Source: Streptomyces sp. TN58 (GTDB lineage Bacteria; Actinomycetota; Actinomycetes; Streptomycetales; Streptomycetaceae). Taken from it: 64,000 bases of DNA. The number at the start of each line of letters is the position of its first letter. The stretch's first letter is position 1. The DNA is taken from positions 1,426,001-1,490,000 of the forward strand of contig NZ_CP018870.1 of assembly GCF_001941845.1 (NCBI RefSeq), in the 5' to 3' direction. Made by a program: the position numbers and the translations under genes. Shown piece after piece: positions 8,057 to 16,172 of the stretch. The notes under the pieces were generated by a model that worked only from the letters and a program-made list of their open reading frames with translations, was not told where the DNA came from and searched no databases.

Positions 8057-10402
8057 ATGGAATCCCCTCTGCCGCCGGCCGAAGAGCTGGCGCTCATCGA
8101 CCGCGAGCTGGCTCAACTCGATGCCCGGCGCCTGTACTTGCTGACCCGCCGGGACTGGCTGCTGCGGCTGCTGCGGCAGCCGGGCGCCGTGCCGGCCGGC
8201 TGGGGCCCCGCCGTGTCCGGTCCGCCCGCCGCCTGGGCGGCCGGTCCCGCGAAGGAGGCTTCGGCCCCGAGCGCGCAGAACGTGCTGCTCACCCTGGGCG
8301 CGGTGCTGCTGGCCGTGGCGGCGCTGGCGTTCACTCTGGTCAGCTGGGGCTCGATGGGGATCGCCGGGCGCTCGGCGGTGCTGGCCGTGGTGACGGCGGC
8401 GGCGCTGGCCGCTCCCGCGTTGCTGCTGCGCCGCGGGCTGCGGTCTACGGCGGAGTCGGTGGCCGCCGTGGGGCTGCTGCTGACGGTGCTGGACGCGTAC
8501 GCGCTGTACGCGGTCGGCATGCCGGACGCGGACGGCACCGGGTACACGGCGGGCGCGGCCGCGGTGCTGGCGGCGGTGTGGGCCGGTTACGGGTCGGCGC
8601 TGCGCACGTTGCGCCTCCCGCTGCCGGCGGCGGTGGTCGCGGCGCAGCTGGCGCTGCCGCTGGCGGCGGTGGCCTTGCAGGCGGGCCCGCTGGGGCTGGG
8701 CTGGGCGCTGCTGGTGACGGCGGCGCTGGACGCGGCGCTGGCGCTGCGGGTCCGGGCGGCCGCGGTCCCGGCGGCGCTGCTGGGTTCGGCGGCGCTGCTC
8801 CTCGGGGTGGTCCAGTCGTGGTCGGCGGAGTCGGCGGCGCGGGCCCTGCCCCCGGCGGCGCTGCTGCTGGCGGTCGCGGTCCTGGGCACGGTGGCGGCCT
8901 GGCGGGAGCCGCGGGTGTGGCCCGCGGCTCTGGTGGGCGGTGTGGCGGGGGTCGTGGCCGTGGCCGGCGTGGCCCGTCCGGAGCTCGCCGCGGGCTGGGC
9001 GGTGGTGGCGCACCTGCTGGTGGGCCTGCCGCTGCTGGCGGCGGTACGGGTGCCCGCGCTGCCGGGGGCCGTGCGGCGCGGGGTGGCCGGGGCCGGGGTG
9101 GTGGTCGGCGCGCTCGGCGCGCTGGCGGCGGGCGCGGCGGTGGCGCCGGTGCTTGTGGGTCGGCTGCGCGTGCTGGAGGAGGTGTGGGCGGCGACCACTC
9201 CGGCGGCGGATCCGTACGGGCCGGGGGCGGCGGCCGCGGTCGCGCTGCTGCTGGCGGCGGGGGCGGCCTGGTGGCTGTCGCGGGTGTCGTCGCGTCCGGA
9301 GCCGGGGGTGGCGGCGGTGGTGCCGGGTTGGGCGGCCCTGTTCTCGGCGCCGCTGCTGCTGGGGCTGCCGGTGGCGGCGGTGTTCGCGGTGCAGCTCGCG
9401 GTGACGGGTGCGGCGGGGGTCCTGGCCCTGCGCTCGGGCGGGCGGGCGGCCGGTGTCGCCGCGGCCGGGTGTGCGCTGGCGGGGGCCGTGAACGTGTCCG
9501 TGGGCGCGCTGGACGGCCGCGCGGCGACCTTCGCGGTCTGGGGGCTGCTGGGCGCGGGCTGCGCGGCGGGGGCGGCGTACGGGCCCGCCGCGCGGTGGCT
9601 GCGGTCGGGGGCGGCCGTGTGCGCGGTCGGTTACGCGACGGGGCTGCTGGTGGCCGTGGCCGCGGTGTCCGACCTGGCGGTGGTCTGGTGGGCGCTGCCG
9701 GTCCTCGCGGTGCCGGCGGCGGTGGCGGTGCTCGGGCCGCGGCTGGGCGCCGTACGGCTGCCGGCCGAGGTGACGGCGGCGGTGTCGGGAGTGCTGGCCC
9801 TGGCCCTGTCCGCGGGGCGGCCGGGGACGCTGGCGCTGACTCTCGCACTGTCCGGGGTGGTCTGCGCGGGGGCCGCGGTGCGGCCGGAGCGGCGGGTGCT
9901 GGGCTGGGCGGCGGGCGCGCTGTTCGCGGCGGCGGCCTGGGTGCGGCTGGCGGAGGCCGGCGTGACGGCCCCGGAGGCGTACACGCTGCCGGTGACCGTG
10001 CCCGCCCTGGCGGTGGGCTTCCTGCGGCGGCGCCGGGACGCACAGGCCTCGTCCTGGACGGCGTACGGGCCGGGGCTGGCGGCGACGCTGCTGCCGAGCC
10101 TGGTGGCGGCCTGGGCCGACACGGGCTGGGTGCGCCCGCTGGTGCTGGGGGCGGCCGCGCTGGCGGTGACCCTGGCGGGCGCCCGGTACCGGCTGCAGGC
10201 CCCGCTCCTGCTGGGCGGCGCGGTGCTGGCGGCGGTGGCGGTGCACGAGCTGGCGCCGTACGTGGTGCAGGTCGCGGGGGCGCTGCCGAGGTGGGTGCCG
10301 CCGGCCCTGGCGGGCGTGCTGCTGCTGGCGGTGGGGGCGACGTACGAGAAGCGGCTGCGGGACGCACGCAGGCTGCGGGCCGCGATCGGCCGGCTGCGGT
10401 AG
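8057..10402 (+). CDS. Large polytopic membrane protein (SCO7613 C-terminal-domain type)
   Basis: This is a 781-residue protein. The first 60 residues are a soluble segment (AEELALIDRELAQLDARRLYLLTRRDWLL, a probable coiled helix). It is followed by some two dozen Ala/Leu/Val/Gly-rich hydrophobic segments to the end. The pattern matches the Streptomyces family named after the C-terminal part of SCO7613. No catalytic motif or transporter signature is evident. The ATG at 8057 is preferred; an in-frame TTG at 8006 has no obvious ribosome site. It sits between two tRNA-Val(CAC) genes on the opposite strand and is followed by a 16-bp terminator. The role is unknown. Confidence 0.8.
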   Translation: MESPLPPAEELALIDRELAQLDARRLYLLTRRDWLLRLLRQPGAVPAGWGPAVSGPPAAWAAGPAKEASAPSAQNVLLTLGAVLLAVAALAFTLVSWGSMGIAGRSAVLAVVTAAALAAPALLLRRGLRSTAESVAAVGLLLTVLDAYALYAVGMPDADGTGYTAGAAAVLAAVWAGYGSALRTLRLPLPAAVVAAQLALPLAAVALQAGPLGLGWALLVTAALDAALALRVRAAAVPAALLGSAALLLGVVQSWSAESAARALPPAALLLAVAVLGTVAAWREPRVWPAALVGGVAGVVAVAGVARPELAAGWAVVAHLLVGLPLLAAVRVPALPGAVRRGVAGAGVVVGALGALAAGAAVAPVLVGRLRVLEEVWAATTPAADPYGPGAAAAVALLLAAGAAWWLSRVSSRPEPGVAAVVPGWAALFSAPLLLGLPVAAVFAVQLAVTGAAGVLALRSGGRAAGVAAAGCALAGAVNVSVGALDGRAATFAVWGLLGAGCAAGAAYGPAARWLRSGAAVCAVGYATGLLVAVAAVSDLAVVWWALPVLAVPAAVAVLGPRLGAVRLPAEVTAAVSGVLALALSAGRPGTLALTLALSGVVCAGAAVRPERRVLGWAAGALFAAAAWVRLAEAGVTAPEAYTLPVTVPALAVGFLRRRRDAQASSWTAYGPGLAATLLPSLVAAWADTGWVRPLVLGAAALAVTLAGARYRLQAPLLLGGAVLAAVAVHELAPYVVQVAGALPRWVPPALAGVLLLAVGATYEKRLRDARRLRAAIGRLR

Positions 10403-10436
10403 GGCCGCTGCGGTCGGCCGCGCGGGGGCGGGAACG

Positions 10437-10475
10437 CCAGAGGCCCGGAGACGGTGAAAGTCTCCGGGCCTCTGG
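10437..10475. terminator. 16-bp perfect hairpin terminator
   Basis: CCAGAGGCCCGGAGAC (10437-10452) and GTCTCCGGGCCTCTGG (10460-10475) are exact complements with a 7-nt loop GGTGAAA. It is placed between the membrane protein gene and the convergent tRNA-Val, and is likely bidirectional. Confidence 0.8.
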
Positions 10476-10481
10476 TCCGGG

Positions 10482-10553
10482 TGGGCGATACTGGGTTCGA
10501 ACCAGTGACCCCTTCGGTGTGAACGAAGTGCTCTCCCACTGAGCTAATCGCCC
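10482..10553 (-). tRNA. tRNA-Val(CAC), second copy
   Basis: Cloverleaf as in the copy at 7847-7918: acceptor GGGCGAT/ATCGCCC, anticodon loop TTCACAC (CAC), T loop TTCGAAC. It differs from the first copy in the D loop (AGTGGGA instead of AGCGGGA) and at one T-loop position with its neighbour. CCA is not fully encoded. Confidence 0.95.
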
Positions 10554-10599
10554 GGACGCACCGCAAACATTACCCCATGTCAGCGGTGCTCTTTGACCA

Positions 10600-11112
10600 T
10601 CACTGGTCCTTGAGGTCCCAGGGCAGGACGAGCCCGTACTTCCACAGGTAGAAGCCGATCAGGGCGCCCGCGACGACGAGGCCCGTGGTGGTCAGGATGA
10701 GGTTGCGGCGGCGCACCTTCGGGTCGAGCGCCTTCTGGGCCGCCTCGGTGACCTTGCGCTTGGTCCAGCGCAGCACGAGGTGGGCCCAGGCGAACTCGGT
10801 GGCCCAGATCGCCAGGCCCGCGAAGATCGCGACCCAGCCGGGGCCGGGCAGGACGAGCATGGCGACGCCGGCGGCGATCACCGCGAGCCCGACGACGAAG
10901 ACGCCGACCTGCCAGCTGAGGTGCAGGGTCCTGCGGGCCTTGATGAAGGCGGGCGCCTTCGAGACGTGCAGCGCCTCGTCCGTGGTCTGCGCGTCGCCCG
11001 TGGTCTGCGCGTCGCCCTGTGCGGTGCTCGCCGCGGCGGATTCCGTGCTGGATCCGGTGGCGGTGGCGCCGGTAGCGGACTCGTTCGTTCCGCGGTCACT
11101 CCCCGTATTCAT
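10600..11112 (-). CDS. TIGR02611 family membrane protein
   Basis: This is a 170-residue actinobacterial membrane protein. A Ser/Thr/Ala/Gln-rich disordered N-terminus (about 1-50, with the repeated motif DAQTT) precedes two closely spaced membrane segments. These surround the family signature VLPGPGW (about 88-94), and a third segment follows at about 145-165 (LILTTTGLVVAGALIGFYLW). The function of the family is unknown. It is a single gene, divergent from ssgB. Start ATG at 11112. Confidence 0.85.
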   Translation of the reverse strand: MNTGSDRGTNESATGATATGSSTESAAASTAQGDAQTTGDAQTTDEALHVSKAPAFIKARRTLHLSWQVGVFVVGLAVIAAGVAMLVLPGPGWVAIFAGLAIWATEFAWAHLVLRWTKRKVTEAAQKALDPKVRRRNLILTTTGLVVAGALIGFYLWKYGLVLPWDLKDQ

Positions 11113-11203
11113 AGGTCGAATCTACCCGAGCTCGAAGCACACGGGAACGGTGGTTTGGATCCGCCGTCCGAGGGACCCAGAGGTCCGCAAAACGGTCAGA
11201 GGG

Positions 11204-11227
11204 GTTTACAACGCCACCGTAGGTGGC
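11204..11227 (+). promoter_or_regulatory. Possible sigma-H-type promoter of ssgB
   Basis: GTTT (11204-11207), 14 nt, then GGTGGC (11222-11227) loosely resembles the GTTT..GGGTAT consensus of SigB-like sigma factors. ssgB in S. coelicolor is known to depend on sigma-H. The -10 half is a poor match and also forms a GCCACC/GGTGGC hairpin, so this is tentative. Confidence 0.3.
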
Positions 11228-11288
11228 ATGTCGATTTCGCCGACGTGCGAATCCCCGAGCGCACACTGAGCGAAAGGCCCTGGCGCTT

Positions 11289-11702
11289 ATGAACACCACG
11301 GTCAGCTGCGAGCTGCACCTGCGCCTCGTTGTGTCGAGCGAGTCCTCACTGCCTGTTCCCGCGGGCCTGCGGTATGACACGGCCGACCCCTACGCCGTGC
11401 ACGCCACCTTCCACACCGGCGCCGAGGAGACGGTCGAATGGGTGTTCGCCCGCGACCTCCTCGCCGAGGGCCTGCACCGGCCCACCGGTACCGGCGACGT
11501 CCGCGTCTGGCCCTCCCGCAGTCACGGTCAGGGCGTCGTCTGCATCGCCCTGAGCTCACCGGAGGGAGAAGCGCTTCTCGAAGCACCCGCCCGAGCCCTG
11601 GAGTCGTTCCTCAAGCGGACGGACGCCGCGGTTCCACCCGGGACCGAACACCGGCACTTCGACCTCGACAAGGAGCTCTCCCACATCCTGGCCGAAAGCT
11701 GA
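11289..11702 (+). CDS. ssgB: Sporulation-specific cell division protein SsgB
   Basis: SsgB is the archetypal SsgA-like protein that recruits FtsZ to future septum sites during sporulation-specific division in Streptomyces aerial hyphae. This 137-residue sequence matches the strongly conserved SsgB as I know it: start MNTTVSCELHLRLVV, core YDTADPYAVHATFHTG, WVFARDLLAEGL, DVRVWPSRS, C-terminus LSHILAES. It is full length, cytoplasmic and has no membrane segments. The start ATG 11289 lies 8 nt after AAAGGC. It is monocistronic, with a candidate stem-loop after it. The presence of ssgB is a strong marker for a sporulating streptomycete or close relative. Confidence 0.97.
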   Translation: MNTTVSCELHLRLVVSSESSLPVPAGLRYDTADPYAVHATFHTGAEETVEWVFARDLLAEGLHRPTGTGDVRVWPSRSHGQGVVCIALSSPEGEALLEAPARALESFLKRTDAAVPPGTEHRHFDLDKELSHILAES

Positions 11703-11722
11703 ACCAGGCCCACAGCCGCTCG

Positions 11723-11749
11723 GCACCGTCCGACTCGGGGCGACGGTGC
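11723..11749 (+). terminator. Weak stem-loop after ssgB
   Basis: GCACCGTC (11723-11730) and GACGGTGC (11742-11749) form an 8-bp stem with an 11-nt loop, 20 nt after the ssgB stop. Confidence 0.45.
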
Positions 11750-11901
11750 GGAGCGGACAACCACATACGCCTGCGCCCGGCGCTGTTCCCGCGGAAGCCA
11801 CCCGCGAGGACGGCGCCTGTGTGCTGCACGGGGACCGGCTATTGTCGGGCGGCATCAGCGGCGCGCCCGTCGCCGCAGGCCCGGCCCCCGAGGGAGACAC
11901 C

Positions 11902-12522
11902 GTGCAGATCCCACACGACACCCGTCGCGCGCTCGACGTCGTCGTCGCGCTGGTGAACACCGCGGCCGAACCGGACCAGCCCGACGGACTCTCGGACGTC
12001 GGCGCGCTGCGCGACTTCGTCCAGGAGTACTCGATCAGCGACGTCGGCGAGCTCGGGGCCCGCGACCTGGCGGGCGTGCGGACCGTACGCTCGAAGTTCG
12101 CCCAGGTCTTCGCGGCGCCGACCGCCCGCGCCGCGTCGGTGCTGATCAACGAACTCGTGGCGACCGCGGGCACCACCCCGCAGCTGACCGACCACGACGG
12201 CTACGACTGGCACGTCCACTACTTCGCCCCGGGCGCCTCGGTCGGCGACCACCTCGCGGCCGACGGCGGCATGGCGCTGGCCTTCATCGTGGTCTCCGGG
12301 GAGGAGGAGCGGCTGCGCCGCTGCGAGGCCCCCGACTGCCGGCGCGCCTTCGTCGACCTGTCACGCAACCGCTCCCGGCGCTACTGCGACAGCCGGACCT
12401 GCGGGAACCGGCTGCACGTGGCCGCGTACCGGGCCCGCCGCAAGGAGGCCGACGCGGGGCCGTCAGAGCAGGAAGAGATCGTGCACGGCGGCCAGCAGCA
12501 GCAGAATGCCGATCACCGCTAG
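11902..12522 (+). CDS. ABATE/CGNR zinc-finger protein
   Basis: A 206-residue protein of the CGNR family, putative transcription factors. An N-terminal helical stress-sensor-like domain (about 1-145) precedes a C-terminal zinc finger (about 150-190). The finger contains C-E-A-P-D-C, then YCDS..CGNR, with the diagnostic CGNR and four Cys ligands. The tail is basic, then Glu/Gln-rich. The GTG start at 11902 follows GGGAG. The last 60 nt overlap the convergent small membrane protein gene (12463-12522). The family is thought to regulate stress or ligand responses; no target is evident here. Confidence 0.88.
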   Translation: MQIPHDTRRALDVVVALVNTAAEPDQPDGLSDVGALRDFVQEYSISDVGELGARDLAGVRTVRSKFAQVFAAPTARAASVLINELVATAGTTPQLTDHDGYDWHVHYFAPGASVGDHLAADGGMALAFIVVSGEEERLRRCEAPDCRRAFVDLSRNRSRRYCDSRTCGNRLHVAAYRARRKEADAGPSEQEEIVHGGQQQQNADHR

Positions 12523-12639
12523 GAAGATCATCAGGGGCGGCTGGGAAAGCGCGAACAGACAGCCCCGCGGCTCGTCGGCGACAGGGTCGGCGGGTACCGC
12601 GACGGGCACCGCGGGGTCACTCTGCGATGTCTCGAACAT
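12463..12639 (-). CDS. Small single-span membrane protein
   Basis: A 58-residue protein starting at ATG 12639 (MFETSQSD). A Pro/Ala/Val-rich N-terminal half is followed by one hydrophobic segment (about 36-55, LMIFLAVIGILLLLAAVHDL) at the very C-terminus, so it should be tail-anchored. Its 3' end overlaps the CGNR gene on the other strand by 60 nt. No family is known to me. A longer start at 12693 exists but lacks support. Confidence 0.5.
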   Translation of the reverse strand: MFETSQSDPAVPVAVPADPVADEPRGCLFALSQPPLMIFLAVIGILLLLAAVHDLFLL

Positions 12640-12869
12640 GTCGGGGCGATGATGGCCCAGCCCGCCACCCCGCCACCCCCAACACGCCAACACCCGCGCG
12701 GCAGTTCGCTCGATCTTGTGGTCGCACCGCCCTCTCCGCCCCCCGACCCCCCTCGGCGTGCTTCACGCCGCCCCCTGCACCGCAAGCCCCTCGCGTGCGC
12801 CCTGGCGGCCGCCTGAAAGCTCGGCCACCGTCGGTCGCAGACAGGAACCGAGGAACTTGGAGGGGATCC

Positions 12870-13016
12870 GTGGGTTATCAGGTCAAGTGCGGTTCGACCC
12901 AGACCAGTACCGGCAAGCCGTGTGGGAACCCGGCGATGATCGGCTACTCCCGCTGCCAGCTGCACCGGGGTGAGTGGAGCCGTCGCCAGCGGAGGCGGAC
13001 GAAGAAGAAGCGCTGA
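12870..13016 (+). CDS. 48-residue zinc-finger-like peptide
   Basis: A very small basic protein preceded by an excellent ribosome site (GGAGGGG just before GTG 12870). It has a Cys7, Cys18, Cys29, His32 arrangement (C-x10-C-x10-C-x2-H) within GKPCGNPA and CQLHRG. This resembles the short C3H motif seen in phage and bacterial proteins that contain TGxPC and CxxHGG. A strongly basic tail follows (RRQRRRTKKKR), which suggests nucleic-acid binding. It is convergent with the next gene. Expression is supported by the ribosome site and codon bias only. Confidence 0.6.
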   Translation: MGYQVKCGSTQTSTGKPCGNPAMIGYSRCQLHRGEWSRRQRRRTKKKR

Positions 13017-13038
13017 CGAGCTGCGGCGTCGGCGTGGG

Positions 13039-13467
13039 TCAGATCCCGTGCTTCTTGAGGATGGCCTCGATGTCGGAGAAGTCGTCCGCGGGGGCCTGGG
13101 CCGGGGCGGGGCCCAGGGAGGGCTTGGAGGCGGCCGGGGCGACGGTCTCCGGCGACGGTCCGGCCTTCGCCTTCCTCGCGGGCTTCCCGGCCCCGGCTCC
13201 CGCTCCGGCCGCGCCGCGGCGCTCCACGGCACGGGTGGTGACGAGGATCAGCCAGGCCAGCCCCAGCAGCCCGAATCCGATCCACACGGTCGGATTGAAG
13301 ACGATGCCGGTCAGCCACTCCACGACACCCGTCATCACGAGTCCGATGGGCACCAGGGCGTACGCGGTGATCCGCGCCGCGGCCAGGAACCGCCTGCGGT
13401 AGGCCGTCACCGCGGCGAGGCCCAGGCCCGCCGCGGACACCGCGGAACAGATGGTCTCGGCAAGCAT
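13039..13467 (-). CDS. Actinobacterial membrane protein of unknown function
   Basis: A 142-residue protein with three predicted membrane spans (about 3-23, 31-55 and 62-82), followed by an Ala/Pro/Lys-rich linker and a conserved-looking acidic C-terminal peptide (DDFSDIEAILKKHGI). The start ATG 13467 has GGAGGGA six bases upstream. A longer frame extends to 13674 but overlaps the promoter zone of the divergent DsbA gene. No catalytic motif is seen. Confidence 0.7.
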   Translation of the reverse strand: MLAETICSAVSAAGLGLAAVTAYRRRFLAAARITAYALVPIGLVMTGVVEWLTGIVFNPTVWIGFGLLGLAWLILVTTRAVERRGAAGAGAGAGKPARKAKAGPSPETVAPAASKPSLGPAPAQAPADDFSDIEAILKKHGI

Positions 13468-13672
13468 GCGGTCCCTCCGGACTCTCGGCGGCGGGGCGTT
13501 GCGTCCCCGTCCGTCCATCGTGCACCGCCCGCCGCCGCCACGGCCAGGCGCTGGGCCCCCCGCCGGCCGATCTCCGGGAAAAGTAGGGGATGTCCTGCCG
13601 ACCCGGGTGCCGCCCGGGGGTCCCTCGCGGGTGCCGGTCGGTGGGGCGGGCGGGGGCTGGGAGACTGTTCGC

Positions 13673-14167
13673 ATGACCGATTCCGTGATCCTCGACGTCT
13701 GGTGCGAACTGCAGTGCCCGGACTGCCACCGCGCCCTGGACGACGTCCGCGCCCTGCGGGCCCGCTACGGCGACCGGCTGGACATCCGGCTGCGCCACTT
13801 CCCGCTGGAGAAGCACAAGCACGCGTTCGCCGCCGCGCAGGCGGCCGAGGAGGCCGCCGAGCAGGGGCAGGGCTGGCCCTACGCGGAGGCCCTGCTGGCC
13901 CGTACCGCGGAGCTCGCCGAGAAGGGCGAGCCGGTGCTGCTGGACGTGGCCCGGGGCCTGGGACTGGACGTCGAGGAGTTCGACACCGCCCTGATCGACG
14001 GACGGCACATCCTGATCGTCGACGCCGACCAGGCCGAGGGGAAGGCGATCGGCGTGAGCGGCACCCCCACCTACGTGATCGGCGGCGAGCGCCTCGACGG
14101 CGGCAAGAGCCAGGAGGGGCTGCTCGCCCGCATCGAGGAGATCGCCGACCGCCTGCTGGCCTCCTGA
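13673..14167 (+). CDS. DsbA-like thioredoxin-fold oxidoreductase
   Basis: A 164-residue protein of the DsbA/FrnE-type thioredoxin fold. The redox site is CPDC (residues 15-18), just after the first strand, and the cis-proline motif is GVSGTPTYVI (about 128-137). A helical insertion lies between them. There is no signal peptide, so it should be cytoplasmic, like FrnE or 2-hydroxychromene isomerase relatives rather than periplasmic DsbA. It is divergent from the small membrane protein. Substrate unknown. Confidence 0.88.
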   Translation: MTDSVILDVWCELQCPDCHRALDDVRALRARYGDRLDIRLRHFPLEKHKHAFAAAQAAEEAAEQGQGWPYAEALLARTAELAEKGEPVLLDVARGLGLDVEEFDTALIDGRHILIVDADQAEGKAIGVSGTPTYVIGGERLDGGKSQEGLLARIEEIADRLLAS

Positions 14168-14180
14168 CCCGCTCCGCCGC

Positions 14181-14361
14181 CCAGGGCGTGCCGCGAAAGT
14201 CTCGTCTGGCTCGCGGCGCCTGGCACGGCACCTCGCCGCGTTGTCGGGATCACCCGCGTACGACCGGTACGCGGGCGACCCTCCGCCTTGCGAGGCACCG
14301 CACCAGACACCGCGAGCACCGCCCTGCGGGCGGACGACGCCACTTTCGCAACACGCCCTGG
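14181..14361. mobile_element. 181-bp palindromic MITE-like element
   Basis: The ends are inverted repeats: CCAGGGCGTGCCGCGAAAGT at 14181-14200, and at the right end the reverse complement of CCAGGGCGTGTTGCGAAAGT (14342-14361). The arms continue with interrupted pairing (CTCGCGG, CTGG, GGCAC/GGTGC, CCTCGC) to a central hairpin CCCGCGTAC/GTACGCGGG at 14252-14274. There is no coding capacity. From memory, closely similar units are scattered between genes in many Streptomyces genomes, which suits a miniature inverted-repeat element, though no transposase is nearby. It lies between convergent genes. Confidence 0.65.
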
Positions 14362-14395
14362 TGCTGCGACCGGAAAGGGTTGCCGGGTCGCGGCA

Positions 14396-15238
14396 CTAGA
14401 TCAGCGCCTTCGAGGCGTTCACCGCGATGTCCCGGTACCCGAGCGACTCGTAGAGCCGCCGGGCCGGGGTGTTGCCCTCGACCACGTGCAGGCCCAGCCG
14501 GCTGCCTCCGGCGGCCAGGACGGTGCGCTCGGCGAGGAGCATGAGGGTCCGCCCGTGGCCCCGCCCGCGGTGTTCGGGCGTGACCTTGACGTCGTACACG
14601 TACGGGACGGCGCCGAGGCCGGGCAGCTCGCACTCTCCGATCCACACGCTGCCCAGGGCCTCCCCCGCCGGGGTCTCCAGCAGGAGGAAGTCCGCGCCGG
14701 GGGTGTCCGGGCCGTCGGGCAGCATCCTGGCGTGTTCGGCGCGGGAGGCGGCCACGCCCTGCTCCTCGGTCATACCGGGGGCGACGAGCCGGCGGCCGTA
14801 CTCCACGATGCCCGGCTCCAGCCAGGCGTCGAACTCGGCCCGGGTCATCGGCCGGCCGACGCCGCCCGCCGGGAGGGCGGGCGGCAGCGCCGGGAGTTCC
14901 TTGGCCATGATCCGGCCGGTCTCCCGGTATCCCAGGGCCGCGGCCATCCGCAGGGCCGGTGCGGCGTCGGCGGGTACCGACACCGCGATGCCGGTGCAGC
15001 GCCAGGAGCGCAGCACCTCCTCGGCGGCGAGCGCGGCCACCGTGCCGCGCCCCCGTCGGCGGTCTGCCTCCTCGATCCACAGTCCGCGGATCACACCGAC
15101 GGAGGGCTGGGCGGCGGACCGGGTGGCCAGTTCGAGCGTGCCGACCCGACGGCTGTTGACCCGGACCTCGTAGGTCCGCTGCCGGGTGCCGTCACTGTTG
15201 CGCTGGAGCGGCTGCGCGGGCCGCAGGGTGGTGGTCAT
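14396..15238 (-). CDS. Tandem-GNAT acetyltransferase
   Basis: A 280-residue protein with two GNAT modules. The N-terminal copy (about 25-115) is partly degenerate but keeps RRRGRGTVAAL. The C-terminal copy (about 175-280) has YDVKVTPEHRGRGHGRTLML and HVVEGNTPARRLYESLGY, a complete acetyl-CoA-binding site. Double-GNAT proteins of this type acetylate small molecules or are sensors; the substrate is unknown. The start is ATG 15238, with an adjacent in-frame ATG at 15241. It follows the MITE-like element and is co-directional with pabC. Confidence 0.85.
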   Translation of the reverse strand: MTTTLRPAQPLQRNSDGTRQRTYEVRVNSRRVGTLELATRSAAQPSVGVIRGLWIEEADRRRGRGTVAALAAEEVLRSWRCTGIAVSVPADAAPALRMAAALGYRETGRIMAKELPALPPALPAGGVGRPMTRAEFDAWLEPGIVEYGRRLVAPGMTEEQGVAASRAEHARMLPDGPDTPGADFLLLETPAGEALGSVWIGECELPGLGAVPYVYDVKVTPEHRGRGHGRTLMLLAERTVLAAGGSRLGLHVVEGNTPARRLYESLGYRDIAVNASKALI

Positions 15239-15344
15239 CACTTGGAGTTCTACCTGCCCCGCGCCTCCACGTCACCGGTGCGTGCGGACCGGTGTGGGCG
15301 CGAGTGCGGGCGGACGTGTGCGCGGAAGGGGCGCGGACCTCCGC

Positions 15345-16172
15345 TCACGGGTCGAGGTCCGCGCCGGATCCCGCCTCGAAGATCCGCATGACCTCGGCCG
15401 TGACGGGCCCGGGCCCGGCTCCGCTTCCGAGGGCGCGGCCGTCGAGGCGGACGACCGCCTGGGCGTCGCGCAGCGAGGACGTCACGAAGACCTCCTCGGC
15501 CTCCGCGAGCACCTCGAAGGGCAGGTCGGTCTCCTTGGCGCCGGTCCACTCGGTGATGAGGGCCCTGGTGATCCCGGCGAGGCAGCCGGATTCCAGGGGC
15601 GGGGTGTGCAGTTCCCCGTCGAGTACGACGAACACGTTGGAGCCGGTCCCCTCGCACAGCCGGCCGACGGTGTTGGCCATCAGCGCCTCCGAGGCGCCCG
15701 CGCGGTGCGCGGCGGCGAGCGCGACGACGTTCTCCGCGTACGAGGTGGTCTTCAGGCCGGCGACGGCGGAGCGCTCGTTGCGGACCCAGGGCACGGTGAC
15801 GGCGGCGGTGGTGTCGGGGCGGCGCGGGGACGCGGCGACGGCGGCGATCAGTGTGGTCTCGGCGTCGCCCCGGTCGGAGCCGAGCGGGGCGACGCCCCCG
15901 GTGTAGGTGATGCGCAGCCGCCCGTGGTCGACCGGTTCGGCCTCCAGGACGGCGGCGCAGGCGCGGCGCACCTCGTCGAGGTCGGGGTCGGGCAGGCCCA
16001 GGCCCCGGGCCGAGCGGGTCAGCCGTAGGAGGTGGCGGGTGAGCGCGAAGGGCCGGCCGCGGACGGCCTTGAGCGTCTCGAACACGCCGTCGCCCACGGT
16101 GAGCCCGTGGTCGAGGACGGACACCGTCGCGTCGTCGACGTCCCTCAGGGCTCCGTCGAGCCAGATTCTCAT
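15345..16172 (-). CDS. pabC: Aminodeoxychorismate lyase (class IV aminotransferase)
   Basis: PabC converts 4-amino-4-deoxychorismate to p-aminobenzoate and pyruvate in folate synthesis. This 275-residue PLP class IV enzyme has DHGLTVGDGVFETLK near the N-terminus, the PLP lysine in GLKTTSY (about 143), and EGTGSNVF at about 177. It overlaps the pabB stop by four bases (ATGA at 16169-16172), so the two are translationally coupled. The pairing argues for aminodeoxychorismate lyase over branched-chain or D-amino-acid aminotransferase. ATG start at 16172. Confidence 0.87.
   Translation of the reverse strand: MRIWLDGALRDVDDATVSVLDHGLTVGDGVFETLKAVRGRPFALTRHLLRLTRSARGLGLPDPDLDEVRRACAAVLEAEPVDHGRLRITYTGGVAPLGSDRGDAETTLIAAVAASPRRPDTTAAVTVPWVRNERSAVAGLKTTSYAENVVALAAAHRAGASEALMANTVGRLCEGTGSNVFVVLDGELHTPPLESGCLAGITRALITEWTGAKETDLPFEVLAEAEEVFVTSSLRDAQAVVRLDGRALGSGAGPGPVTAEVMRIFEAGSGADLDP

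Noticed and set aside
8578..10542. Long Gly/Ala/Arg-rich frame overlapping the large membrane protein
   Set aside because: Shadow frame of the hydrophobic gene; it runs on into the tRNA-Val gene.
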